Origin: Bombyx mori
Lineage: Eukaryota > Arthropoda > Insecta > Lepidoptera > Bombycidae
Direction: 5' to 3'
Assembly: GCF_030269925.1 (NCBI RefSeq)
Contig: NC_085112.1
Coordinates: forward strand, 310,001-374,000
Length of the DNA stretch: 64,000 nt
Below, piece after piece: positions 10,336 through 22,100 of the stretch. The notes beneath the pieces are model-generated. The model had not been told where the DNA came from. It ran no database searches and saw only the letters and a list, made by a program, of their open reading frames with translations. Both the position numbers and the translations under genes were made by a program. Position 1 is the first letter of the stretch. Every line of letters starts with the position of its first letter.

Positions 10336-10588
10336 TACTGGTGGTAGGACCTCTTGAGAGTCCGCACGGGTAGGTACCACCGCCCTGCCTATTTCTGCCG
10401 TGAAGCAGTAATGCGTTTCGGTTTGAAGGGTGGGGCAGCTGTTGTAACTATACTTGAGACCTTAAAACTTATATCTCAAGGTGGGTGGCGCATTTATGTC
10501 ATAGATGTCTATGGGCTCCAGTAACCACTTAACACCAGGTGGGCTGTGAGGTCGTCCACACATCTAAGCAATAAAAAATAAAAAAACC
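10336..10588 (+). mobile_element. Bm1 SINE, body and tail
   Basis: It opens with ACTGGTGGTAGGACCTCTTG and runs through CGTGAAGCAGTAATGCG, AACTTATATCTCAAGGTGG and CCACTTAACACCAGGTGG to CTAAGCAATAAAAAATAAA. The tRNA-derived head is missing. Confidence 0.85.
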
Positions 10589-10766
10589 TATCACTAAATA
10601 AGTTCCCGTTCACCTGAGGCTAAGAGCCTACAGGAGTTCATAATTATGAAAGTTTAAATGTCAAAAAGATTAAGTGGAAGTAATAATTCTATTGTATTGA
10701 GGGTCTTTCAACAAGAACGCACAGCTACTTCGAGGTGTAATAAGGCAGAATGAGGGTAGTGTCTAC

Positions 10767-11028
10767 TTTTTTTTCCTACCTATGCTGATAGCCTTGAGAG
10801 GCTATTTCAGCTTCTTCTTGACGTGTAAGTGAGCTCACGGGACTCAAACTGGTAGTGTTGCTAATACTGGCCCTAGTAAGAGCAGTGCTTCGCAACATCT
10901 ACCACCGGATTGGAAATGCTACCATTGAGAAGTTGCGGCGATAAATTCAGTGGGCTGTGTCTATGGGTTAATTTACTCACCGAGCCCTTCGTCGCAAGCG
11001 ACGGGCTCGACGAGAACGATGACCGGAC
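10767..11028 (-). mobile_element. LINE 3'-UTR fragment, family B
   Basis: It begins with a poly(T) and CCTACCTATGCTGATAGCC, the inverted GGCTATCAGC..GGTAGG-poly(A) end, followed by GTGAGCTCACGGGACTC, CCCTAGTAAGAGCAGTGC and the hairpin-like CCCTTCGTCGCAAGCGACGG near 10985. Confidence 0.7.
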
Positions 11029-11040
11029 GTTGTTCTAGTA

Positions 11041-12064
11041 CATAAACAACACTATTGCCACATTCAACCCGCTGCTCATCAAATGTAAAGTACTGTTTTT
11101 TTGCTAGAAATTTAATTTTGAACTACGAATTGACCTTTAATCATTAATTTGGGCATCAAGCAACGTCGCACAAAGTTTTCTTCCTTTTCAGGCTACGTCA
11201 CACACGTTTTGTTCCGCACCACCCGGCCACGTAATATCACACCTGTTTCGCTATACAATTGAGAATGCAGAGTAACGAGCTTGTGTGTACAGTTGGTTGT
11301 TGATTATTATTATTGTATGTTTGTAGATTTCCGCTTTTGAGGACGGTATCTTACGTCCTTTCAATTGGGTGTTATGAAAGTGTCCACAACGTCACGACCT
11401 TGACGATCTTTTAGATGTGATTGAAAATCTCACTGCTGGCACCTTTGTTCTTCCAGGAATTCAATCAGCCGATGATTGTTGTTGAATTAGTTTTGTCGAT
11501 GACCTCAGGGTGTGATTTCAGGGTAGCAATGTAATTGACCCAGTAGTCTGCAACTCCACCGCACTGCAACAAGATATGCGTTGAACTATCAATTGAAAAA
11601 TGCTCTGAAAAACATACGCTATAGACATATAAGTGCATTAAAGACAAGAAGCTTACACGCCATCTGAATGATAATAATACCATAGACGCAACGTGAATAG
11701 CGCCGTCCTCATCAAAGTATTAGGTCGAATCTCAGTTGCGTTGGAAGAACCTTCCGCCTTTCAGAGCGAAATATATGTGGTTGAAACAGGTAGAGTTCAT
11801 CGTACTTTAGTAGTGGGGGGGGGGGTCTTAGCAAATATCACATTCATGGTCGAAAATTCTAAAAAATGCCTCATGTAATTAATGGACGCCCTCTTGACCT
11901 TGCTGACGTTCGTGAGCGATAGTGGCCGCTCTACACCTGGACGGAGGTATGCTCGTCTGTCTGTTAAGGCAATAAGAATGGATTATTTGCAATATTATCG
12001 AAAATAATACTCTGGGCTAAGTTATAGGGTCCAGATACACTTTCCACTAGTTCTTAAGTACGAG
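11041..12064. other. Intergenic, no feature recognised
   Basis: Small frames at 11465-11683 and 11693-11878 show no domain. A run of eleven G occurs near 11815. No known repeat family of this window was seen. Confidence 0.45.
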
Positions 12065-12065
12065 T

Positions 12066-12496
12066 TGTAACGTGGACTGTGGACTGTTCTGTACTGTAAC
12101 GTGATCTGTACTGTAATGTGGATTGTTCTGTAACGTGGTCTGTACTGTAACGTGGTCTGTATTGTAACGTGGTCTGTACTGTAACGTGGTTTGTACTGTA
12201 ATGTAGATTGTTCTGTAACGTGGTCTGTACTGTAACGTGGTCTGTACTGTAATGTGGGCTGTACTGTAATGTAGATTGTTCTGTAACGTGGTCTGTACTG
12301 TAACGTGGTCTGTACTGTAATGTGGATTGTTCTGTAACGTGGTCTGTACTGTAACGTGGTCTGTAACGTAACGTGGTCTGTACTGTAACGTGGATTGTAC
12401 TGTAACGTGGTCTGTACTGTAATGTGGACTGTACTGTAACGTGGACTGTACTGTAACGTGGTCTGTACTGTAATGTGCACTGTACTATAACGTAGA
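12066..12496. repeat. 17-bp minisatellite
   Basis: About 25 tandem copies of a 17-bp unit, GTAACGTGGTCTGTACT with the variant GTAATGTGGATTGTTCT. Variants are interspersed in a semi-regular order, suggesting higher-order duplication. The minus strand is open for 152 codons only because 17 is not a multiple of three and none of the three resulting frames contains a stop. Confidence 0.93.
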
Positions 12497-12756
12497 TTTT
12501 GGGCGATATATGAATTCGGTCGAGCGGTCGGTTAATCTTTAAAAATATATTGCGAAAGAATTTGAATGCCTCATTAATATTTAACAGAAATGTAGACGTG
12601 ATTAGTACATTAATATTGTGGTTGCTAATTGTTTCACCACTTACTGTTTGTTCGTAGGAAACCTGATGGTTACCGTGTTGCCTCTCTGACTGGAGTCCCC
12701 GTGGCGAGCGAGTGTCTGCGCGAATTCTGCTGCCCGAAATTACATGGATATGTACA

Positions 12757-12999
12757 GTACTGGTGGTAGGACCTCTTGTGAGTCCGCGCGGGTAGGTACC
12801 ACCACCTTGCCTATTTCTGACGTGAAGCGGTAATGCGTTTCGGTCTGAAAGGTAGGGCAGCCGTTGTAACTATACTGAGATCTTAGAACTTATATCTCAA
12901 GGTGGGTGGCGCATTTACGTTGTAGACGTCTATGGGCTCCAGTAACGACTTAACACTAGGCGGGCTGTGAGCTCGTCCACTCATCTAAGAAAACAAAAA
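12757..12999 (+). mobile_element. Bm1 SINE, body and tail
   Basis: It opens with TACTGGTGGTAGGACCTC and ends with GAGCTCGTCCACTCATCT and a short A-rich tail. The head is missing. Confidence 0.85.
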
Positions 13000-13745
13000 G
13001 TTTTTGACACCATCGCAGACGCGCTCAGTGTATTCAGGTGTTTGTCAGATTTTGGATTCAAACTCATTTGTTTCAGTCGCAGAAACTATATTATGGTTCA
13101 AAGAATGAGGTGACTTGAAGAATACAACTGGCGGCCGTAATGATTACGGTTCAATTAGTAATTGATTATATTAAATATCATTCACTTCTTTTTTATGTTT
13201 ACAATAATATGTCGGTAAATAAACCGACCCAATCTTGAATTGAATAAGCTTGTTCGAAAGCGCTAGAGTACAGACAATTCATTTAATTAGAAAAGGTTAT
13301 ATTTTTTATTATTTAGTTAGGCATTTATATGAATTATTTTATTATTAAGTTAATTTTGTAAAGCCATCATTTAACAAAATAATTAGTTTCATAATAATGG
13401 TATTTTTTTTATATTTAATAGTAATTAAGTCAATCTTTCCTCTCTAAATCTATCAAACAAGCTGGGGCTATAATTAGCTGTAACATTCGCCTTGAAAAAT
13501 TAAATCCTAAAATCTTATTAAAGTTATAACTAATTAAAATAATTGATACTAAAAATTATTATTTGAGGCGATAAAGGCAATAAGTTTTTATGTGTATGAT
13601 AAAATATATTTAAAATGATTGAAAAGTTTAAACTTGTCTTCAATCTCTCCCTGTGAGAAGTTTCACCTCTACTTGATTTATTCACTGAAAATATTTCAGT
13701 CAGTACGAAAACTGTTTTATAATAATAATAATAATAATAATAAAA
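13000..13745. other. Intergenic AT-rich DNA
   Basis: Nothing coding was recognised. A short (AAT)n run lies at about 13722-13743. Confidence 0.5.
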
Positions 13746-13855
13746 AATTATTGCTTACATGGGTGGATGAGCTTACAGCCCTCCTGGTGTTAAGTGGTTA
13801 CTGGAGCCCATACATACACATCTACGACGTAAATGCGCCACCCACCTTGAGATGT
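13746..13855 (-). mobile_element. Bm1 SINE tail fragment
   Basis: The inverted Bm1 tail only: ATTGCTTACATGGGTGGATG, GTTAAGTGGTTACTGGAGCC and GCGCCACCCACCTTGAGAT. Confidence 0.75.
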
Positions 13856-14158
13856 TTATTATTATATTGATGTATTATTATACTGTATACTGAAAACTGT
13901 TGGTCACGTTATTATGTGATTATTATGTGATCACATTATTATGCATGTGATGTGAAGACACATTATTATGTGACCAACCTCATTCTGTTTCAACTGAAAA
14001 ATAGTCATGCGTCTGTTGGAGGGATGTGATTAAGACTTCGACCGTTATTGTGTATGGTCTCCCGGAGCCATACAATAGGTACGTACCATACCGAGGGTCC
14101 CTTGTTGTCATTAGTCTCATTAGATACGAGACGATTTAGGTATAACCTAGAGGTATAA

Positions 14159-14352
14159 TTTCTCTGCCGTGAAGCAGTAATGCGTTTCGGTTTGAAGGGT
14201 GGGGCAGCCGTTGTAACTATAGTTGAGACTTTAAAACTTATATCTCAACGTGGGTGGCGGCATTTTCGTTGTAGATGTCTATGAGCTCCAGAAACCACTT
14301 AACACCAGGTGGGCTGTGAGATCGTCCACCCAACAATGCAATAAAAAAAAAC
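14159..14352 (+). mobile_element. Bm1 SINE, 5'-truncated
   Basis: It begins at CTCTGCCGTGAAGCAGTAAT and ends at CAATGCAATAAAAAAAA, covering the second half of the element. Confidence 0.82.
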
Positions 14353-15256
14353 CTAACTCTGAATTCCCATGAATGTTCAGAGCGTAAGCTAATGAAAAAC
14401 ATACATTTATGTTGACCTTGACTAGTCACTTATGTGAACTGACAGTTCTCATTTCCTTCAAAGCGTTCAAACGGACGTCAATCTGCAATCTTTTGAGATG
14501 TTCGTGTAAATTATCTTTGCGATTTGAACTTTGTAGAGGCGGGTTGCACGAACACAAACTGAATATATTTAAACAGCGTTTATGAATCCACAGTTAAAAA
14601 TCCAATACAACTTGACGTTGATAAGTTCGAGATTTACAATTTCAAAAAATAAATTGATAAATGGGTTTAACTACTACATAGTTTCGGCTGTAACAAAACT
14701 CATTACTGCAAGTTAAAGGCCTCTGCTCCCTTTGGAAGATGTAGTCTTATCTGCGCCCTAGGTTCATATACCATCGTGCTTCCAATATCTGCTGAAACCA
14801 TGTGTCTGAGCTGCTTAACCATTCTGTAGTTATTCTTTTTAGAAGTTAAACATCAACCTCATATCTTAAGCTGGACGGCACCGTTAACATATAACATATA
14901 AAATTGTTCATTCCACTTTGTTTTCTCAGTCCTCTACTTTTTAAACAAGTTTATTTTTAATACACAGAACGCGTAAATCCAAACAGCTTAGTCAGCCGTC
15001 CGCTTATTACACGTACGACGTGATACTACATATATTTTTAAAAACTTTTTTTTTGGCAAACATTCGTATTACAAGGTGTTTTCCAAGACAATATAAACAT
15101 ATAATTTGCACGAAAAAAAATTCAAACATAACTTATAAAGCAGACTAGAGAGACTGACCATCTTGTATTTGACAAAATACATCATTCAGACGTGGATCGT
15201 AGTCATTATTAGCTTCATACACCGACAAGTGTTTAAATAGCCTATCGATTACCGTC
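14353..15256. other. Intergenic, no feature recognised
   Basis: No coding frame or repeat family was recognised on either strand. Confidence 0.45.
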
Positions 15257-15537
15257 TGTTTATTTTATTTTATTTTTTTATTGTCTAGATATGTGCACGA
15301 GCTCAGCCTAATAGGCTATTTCAACCTAACGCGGTGTTAAGTGGTTACTGGAGCCCATAGACATCTACAACGTAAATGCGCCATCCATCTTGAGATATAA
15401 GTTCTAAGGTCTCAGTATAGTTACAACGGCTGCCCCACCCTTTCAAACCGAAACGCATTACTGCTTCACGGCAGAAATAGGTGGGGTGGTGGTACCTACC
15501 CGTGCGGACACACAAGAGGTCCTACCACCAGTAACAA
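15257..15537 (-). mobile_element. Bm1 SINE, chimeric end
   Basis: The inverted Bm1 tail and body run to CACAAGAGGTCCTACCACCA. Near 15310-15335 the usual tail text is replaced by GCCTAATAGGCTATTTCAAC, which is like the 3' end of the family B LINE, so this copy has a chimeric or rearranged end. Confidence 0.75.
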
Positions 15538-15968
15538 GTAGACAATTCCAGTGTTGTGGAATTGTCAAAATATAGTAGTGCCTTAAACACTTCTCCCCCC
15601 CCGCATTAACAAGCACGATCATTCAATATAAACCGGTGTTTAATTAACGAATGGAATCGTAATCGTAAATTTGATCCGCGATGTGTTACCCATATCACAC
15701 CAATACACGGTTACAGTATATGTATTGCAGAGCGCGGCCGGCTAGTTCATCACATTCAGTGCTTCGCCATTCACGTTCATAAGACGCGACATGTGCACAT
15801 CGAAATATCGTCAAACAATAACTCGACAATTTCAATAACTTAAAAAAAAACCGTGCTTATTGTTCTTGCAATTGTATTTTACAATTTAGTAAAATAATCT
15901 ACATTCAATATAATTTCGTGCAATTTGAATTTAATGCAATTTAGTGCTTGTGTTTCTTCAGTGTTATA

Positions 15969-16104
15969 ATGAGTGCCCAGGACAGATACAGATATAAGGG
16001 TGACGACGATGGCTTTGGACGGAAGAGTTCCACAGTGTGGACAGTCAGCAAGCCCAGTAATGATGAAAGGCATTACCCGTATAACGAAGCTATTAATTTG
16101 GCTG
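15969..16104 (+). CDS. Gene B exon 1, start and cytosolic N-terminus
   Basis: It encodes MSAQDRYRYKGDDDGFG and onward to YPYNEAINLA, a hydrophilic N-terminus. The ATG is the only one upstream in frame before the donor GTGAGT, and the split Gly codon joins exactly to exon 2. The EAINLAGNGRY junction matches the EALxLTGxGxF start of the transport domain in SV2-like proteins. Confidence 0.9.
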
Positions 16105-19100
16105 GTGAGTTTTCATCTTATTTTTTGATAACTTATATAAAAATAAAACTGTGGTTTGAAATTAAATTGGCGGTAAAAATCAAACATATTATGTAATAAT
16201 AAATTATTTGTGTTTTATATTGATTTATCTAATTAATGTAGTAGAATATAATAAAAAATCAGTTGTCCTTTGTTTTGTAGACGCTTACAGGGTTGATATT
16301 GTGTTCAATAGCAGTTCTTGTTTCGTTCATGGATAGGTTGGTTGCATTGGTGTCGAGGTTTTGAATGATGCTCAATAGCGGAGACATTTGGTGGATCAGG
16401 TCAAGTTGGCGTCAAAAATGCTGGGAAACGCTCAACAGAGCGACGCGGTACTTCATGCCTAGACAAAGACTTTTGCTTAGACAGTGCTCTGAGGAATTGT
16501 TTGAAATGATCCCATCATCTCGGTTTTAATTCTTTTGACATCCTGCTTTGGAATAAACTTTCGTCTTCCGTGTTTCCTGAATGCTATGACATGTCTTCTT
16601 TAAATCAGATTTGCGGAGACTACTCAGCTGGTCCTGGTATTGTTAACGGCTATGGGCGTCGGTGACCACTCACCATCAGGTGGGCCGTACGCTCTCCGGA
16701 TTGCAATGGCAACAAAAAAGGCACACGAATCTATGATGGCTGCTTGACGAACAATGTTTACCGCCAATAATTAGATAGTTTCGAACATCTTAAATTTTAT
16801 TTTATCTATATCTAATCTATATTTTTTTCTCTAACAAATTGTTTTCAATTTTTCGCAATGGTTCTTTTAAAATATTTCAGCGTCAGCTTCCGCAGCTGCC
16901 TATTGAGGCGTGAAGTAAAACTCAATACTAACAGTTCGTTTTGGCGAAAATATATTGTTTAATTAATCAACAAATTAAGGAGCGGACGGTTAGCGTGGTA
17001 TGGACATGTGATGCGTAGAGAGAAGATGCATGTGACTAGGAGATGTATGGAAATGGTAGTGCAAGGTAGAGAGGGAAGAGGTCGACCGAAGAAGACATGG
17101 ATGGAGTGTATGAATGACGATATGAGAGAGAGAGGAGTGAGTGTTGAGATGACGGCTGATAGAAGAGAATGGAAGAGAAAAAATAGCTGTGCCGACCCCA
17201 CCTAGTGGGATAAGGTGGAGAAAAAGGAGATATTATTTAATTAATCAAATCAACCTAAGTATTCTCAAAAAATTCGCTTCAATCTTACGCTAATAATATT
17301 CTTATTCGCATTCGCAACAGTTAGCCAGCTCGCGGTGTACGGAATACACGTCCGTTTGCATAATATACATCTGTGCTTTATGTAAATTTTCCTAGGCATT
17401 TGATTTGACACACAATATTGTTGCAATTGTAATGCGTACGCTTGTCCGTTAGTAATTTATTGCTCCGTTATGGATACGGCTGATTAAATGCAAACCGTCA
17501 TTAAAAATACCATTATAGTTAAACTCATTTTATTGTATGTGTTTTCATTGTTATTTGCTGGTGGTAGGACCTCTTGTGAGTCCGCACGGGTAGGTACGCC
17601 CTGCCTATTTCTGCCGTGAAGCAATGACGCGTTTCGGTTTGAAGGGCGGGGCAGCCGATGTAACTATACTCAGACCTTAGAACTTATATCTCAAGGTGGA
17701 AGGCGCATTTACGTTGTAGATGTCTATGAGTTCCAGCAACCACTTAACACCAGGTGGACTGTGAAGCACGTCCACCCGTCTAAGCAATAAAAAAAAATTG
17801 CGGCCTTGGATTGGGCGATCGTAGACATAATACAGCATGAATATCGTCACCCACCTTGCAACATGAGATCGAAGTGTGCAACGACTGTCACTCTCTGTAA
17901 ACCACTCACTCACCATCATATAAACTTAGATTTATTAAAGGTTTGCTTCGGCACAGATTCTTCTAAGAGATCATCCACTATTATTAATAATTATTAATAG
18001 TGGTTCCCTGCATTGGTGGTAGTTCCCTGCATAGTTCAGCACTTCGTTCATCAAACTATTACGAGAAAAGGAAAGAATTCGGAAAAGGTTCAAAAAATAC
18101 AGAAACCCTAGATACGAAATTGAATACCATCTGCTCCGCTCTAGATGCCACGCAATGTACGATAAATGCTACTCAGATTATAGGAATAAAATCGAAGCCA
18201 ATATCCCAAAGAACCCCAAGCTTTTCTGGAGCTTTGTTAAACATAAAAGAGGTGGTGACTCGTCCATACCTGCAACTATGAACTTGGAAGACCAGGTTGT
18301 AAAAACAGGCCCTGACATTGTGAATCTTTTTGCAGAACATTTTGCCTCAATTTACTTGCCCAGCTCAACACCTCCGGATAACTTTACGCTTGAATCTCAG
18401 TGCCACGGGTCCCCACAACGGATATTGTGTTCATTGGCTATCGAAGAAATTGAGGTGCTTAAAGCGATCAAAAAGATTGACTCTGCGAAGGGTGCTGGCC
18501 CGGATCTGATTCCGCCGGTATTTGTGAAAAGATGCGGTTCTGCGATAGCTCTGCCTCTGTCCTTAATGTGGAAAAAAAGCGCGCATTGTACCAGTCTTTA
18601 AAAAAGGGGAAAATTCTGACGTTAAAAACTATCGCCCTATTTCCATTCTGTCTTGCTTGTCTAAACTATTTGAATCGATTGTCTATCCTGTGATCTTTCG
18701 GCTTGTAGACGGCAGCATCTCGGATTCACAGCACGGTTTTAGACGTGGACGCTTAATCGTCACTAACTTGGTCCCTCAGGACTCAGGCAGGCAGGTTGAC
18801 GCCATCTACACCGACTTTAGCAGTGCTTTTGATCGAGTTAACCATTCAATTCTTATGAGGAAATTATATTGATTCGGTGTGGATGGCCCACTTTTGAAAT
18901 GGTTCGAGTCTTACTTGCAACAGAGACATCAGTCGGTGTCTGTAGATGGACTTAACTCGAAAACTTATTTTGCAAATACCGGTGTGCCCCAGGGATCGTA
19001 TTTGGGACCCCTTCTTTTCAAAATCTTTATTAACGACATAGTCGATAGAGTAAGTCACTAAAAGGTGTCACTATTTGCCGATGACCTCAAGATATACAAA

Positions 19101-22100
19101 ACCACAGTTTCTGTTGTCGACTCTCGCCAATTGCAAATTGACCTAGATGCGATCCTAACGACTTGTCATTGCCGAGTGTTGTGGCATCGATGCTCGGTGA
19201 CGACGAGTCGTGGAAGGCGATGCTCGACTTCTATGAGTGCACCATCTCGCAGAAGGAGGCGGCGAGGCGCGTGAGAGACGCACAGGTCCGCCGCCATCGA
19301 GCGGGGGCCAGGGAGGCGGATTTCGCCCAAGCCCTGGCCCTCTAAGTGTTTCGGGTCTCCCTCACATGTCGGCCTGGGGACCGATGAAGGGGGCCTAAGA
19401 AGACGACGTGCAAGCTGCTCTGCACGCGTTTTATGCAAGAGCATCCGGCTGACGAAAGGCCGGCTATCCTCCGGCTACCCACGCTGGTTCTGATCCAGCG
19501 GGGTATTCCGTAGGATAGACCATTCTAACCGGCGCTATCTAGGCGGGCTTCGGATAGCCTGCCGACCGAGAAGACTGGTGGTCGTGGCGCCGACGACCGC
19601 CAGTCCAGCGTCCCGAGGGGGAGGGTGATGGGAGAGATGTGCTCCGCACTAAACGCTTCACTTTCCCCCCTTTGCCTTTTCATGAGTTCTGTCACATGCG
19701 AGGTTTGGATGCTGGTTGTTGAGCGACAGGAGGTTTTAGTCGGTTCAACTCCGACATGCCCTACCCTCCATCCCCAGTGGAGGGCGGAAGTCCGGTGATT
19801 TCCTCCTGACAAAAAAAATCCTACAATGGTGTCGCTGTAACAGTATTACACTCAACGCAAGTAAATGCTTTCACATTAAATTTACTAGAAAAAGAAAGCA
19901 ACTTGCTACGGAATATAAGCTTGATGGTACAGCACTGGCAGAAGTTAACGAAATCCGAGATCTTGGCGTGATAGTTGACAGTCAACTTAAATTCACCTCG
20001 CACATTAACAAGTCTGTCACAAAAGCAGCTCAAATGCTGGGATTTTTGAAACGTAACTCGGGATATAAACATTAGCGCACCAAAATCTTGCTTTACCAAA
20101 CCTTGGTGCGCAGTTGTCTTGAGTTCGCCAGTGTTGTATCGACATTTCTTCTTTTATTTTTACTTGTTGAATTTGAATTTCAATATGTTTTCGTTAAGTA
20201 TCCTTTTTGTTTTTATTATTGTCTTCCATCTTCGAGCCGATGAATTGCCAATGTTATGTACGCCGTTATTGTCAATGTTATGTTTTAATTTCAATGTTAA
20301 ATGTTTGTGATGTGGTAATACTTTTTTTAATAAATAAATAAATAAATAAAATAAATCGATAAATATTTTAAATTTCTGAGTAGCGATATATATGCGTACA
20401 TTCCCAATCAGTTCTGCGAATTCTTCTCAATGTTGAAAGTACATTTAGAATCGGTGGTCGTTTTATGACGACATGAAAGTGCCTGATAAAGCCTACTTCG
20501 ATTCGGGCTAGAAACAGGCAGGGTGGTAATAGACGTTAGTGTTGGCTCACGGCATGCTCTTTTATCTAGTACGCGAATATATTTTATTGTGGGTACTATG
20601 GACGAAACAATATACGTAGGTAGGTTGAGGAAGCCCAGAGACAAGGGTCTTTGTCTTCCCATAAATATACCACATAGGCCGTTACAAGTTCTTCTGTCGT
20701 CGATCATGATGGAAATCGCTCCAGATATGTATGTATACCAATGGTTCATGGCGAAAATCAATCGTGAGGCTATATAGACAAAAAATGCTTTGTAAAATTG
20801 GCATGGATCCTGGATGAGTACCGCCGGCGCCTTAGTTGACGGCATAGGCAAATATGGTTGACATAACGACGTCATTATGTTAAAATATATAAGCTATTCG
20901 CTAATATTTTGCATGCGTTTCTTGGTATATCTGGTGTTATCATCACGATAATTAATACCTTTAAAGGTTCTATTAGACTACTTGTCAAATAACTTTTCAA
21001 TTCTGACAGAATACGCTGAAGTATATTTCGTTTAAATTAACAAGCAATTACAACATAATTCATTTCAAAGAACACTTAATGGAAAATGTGGCGGATAAAT
21101 ACACGTTATCTGTAATTGTAAATACCAAGAAGTTGTAATTTTAAAGACAAAAAAAAATCTTTATTTGGTTAATATTAATAAAATTATTCTCCGAGATATC
21201 CGAAACTGTTTGCTTTAATTGAAAAAATATTCAAACAATCCTTTTGTAGATAATTGATATTATGGCGCCTCTTACATTAGTCGCACTCAGCCGCGCGTCA
21301 CTCAAAACATTGTGCTAAATAATTTCATAGGAAAATCTTCAAAAGTGATTATTTATTAGCTGAATCCTTCTTTAGCGTGTGTTTTTGTCTGCGTTCCCGT
21401 TGACACAGAATTGCTTTAACCTGAAGATTCTCTGATGTCTGAGGTGTACTGTATACATCGACGACTCATTTCGTTAATTAACTGGAAGCCCCTGTCGTAT
21501 TGTTTATATTTAAACTAATTGAAACGTCGTTGCCCCGACGTCCGTTAAATGCTATAAATGGAAGAAGTAAACATCACGTTTGTCATATTTACAAAAGTTT
21601 AAGAGTGTGTGCAGATAAACCATTTTAAATTTTGCATACACGAAAAAACATTCATCTATTCACTCGATTGGTTTAGCAGCTTGAAGCAGCTTATGGTTAA
21701 ATTTGTCATTGCAGTTTTACGCGTTCGGAATTCAGTTTGCTTAATATTTCCATTTATAAACTAATTAACATGCTTAACGCAACGATAACGTTGATTACAA
21801 GACGTAAAGCAATTACAAAATTCATTAAACTGAAAGGAAATATTATTTTTACATCCACTCATTAAAAAAATTGTAGGCAGCGGCTTGGCTCTGTCCCTGG
21901 CATTGCTGATGTCCATGAATGACAGTAACCACTCACCATCAGGTGGGCCTACAAGGGCAATAAAAAATCATGCATACACACTTCTTCTTCATGGTTCCAA
22001 GCCGGAAATACAAATACATACAATACATCCACACAATGGAGAGGTCTTGGGTATGTGGCCTCGTGAACATGTGAACATTCAATAGTTCCAGAGAACTGGC

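Larger units (their letters stand above)
18030..20350 (+). mobile_element. Jockey/CR1-like LINE, 5'-truncated, broken by R1-like LINE
   Basis: It holds most of a reverse transcriptase coding region in pieces and ends with a 3' UTR and an (AATA)n tail at about 20328-20352. Breaks are a frameshift in the A-run near 18571-18577, a TGA near 18870, a stop near 19059, a 660-bp LINE insertion at 19158-19817 and a TAG near 20072. It lies in intron 1 of gene B. Confidence 0.8.

Noticed and set aside
12022..12480. 152-codon minus-strand frame with repeated HITVQTTLQYRPRY units
   Set aside because: It is wholly the 17-bp minisatellite read in cycling frames; no start context or domain.
19525..19812. 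95-codon minus-strand frame, also conserved at 56010-56297
   Set aside because: Both are antisense to the same R1-like LINE 3' UTR, so the likeness comes from repeat identity and not from protein selection.
20408..20875. 155-codon minus-strand frame in intron 1 of gene B
   Set aside because: No recognisable domain and an overlapping plus-strand frame of similar quality; likely chance.
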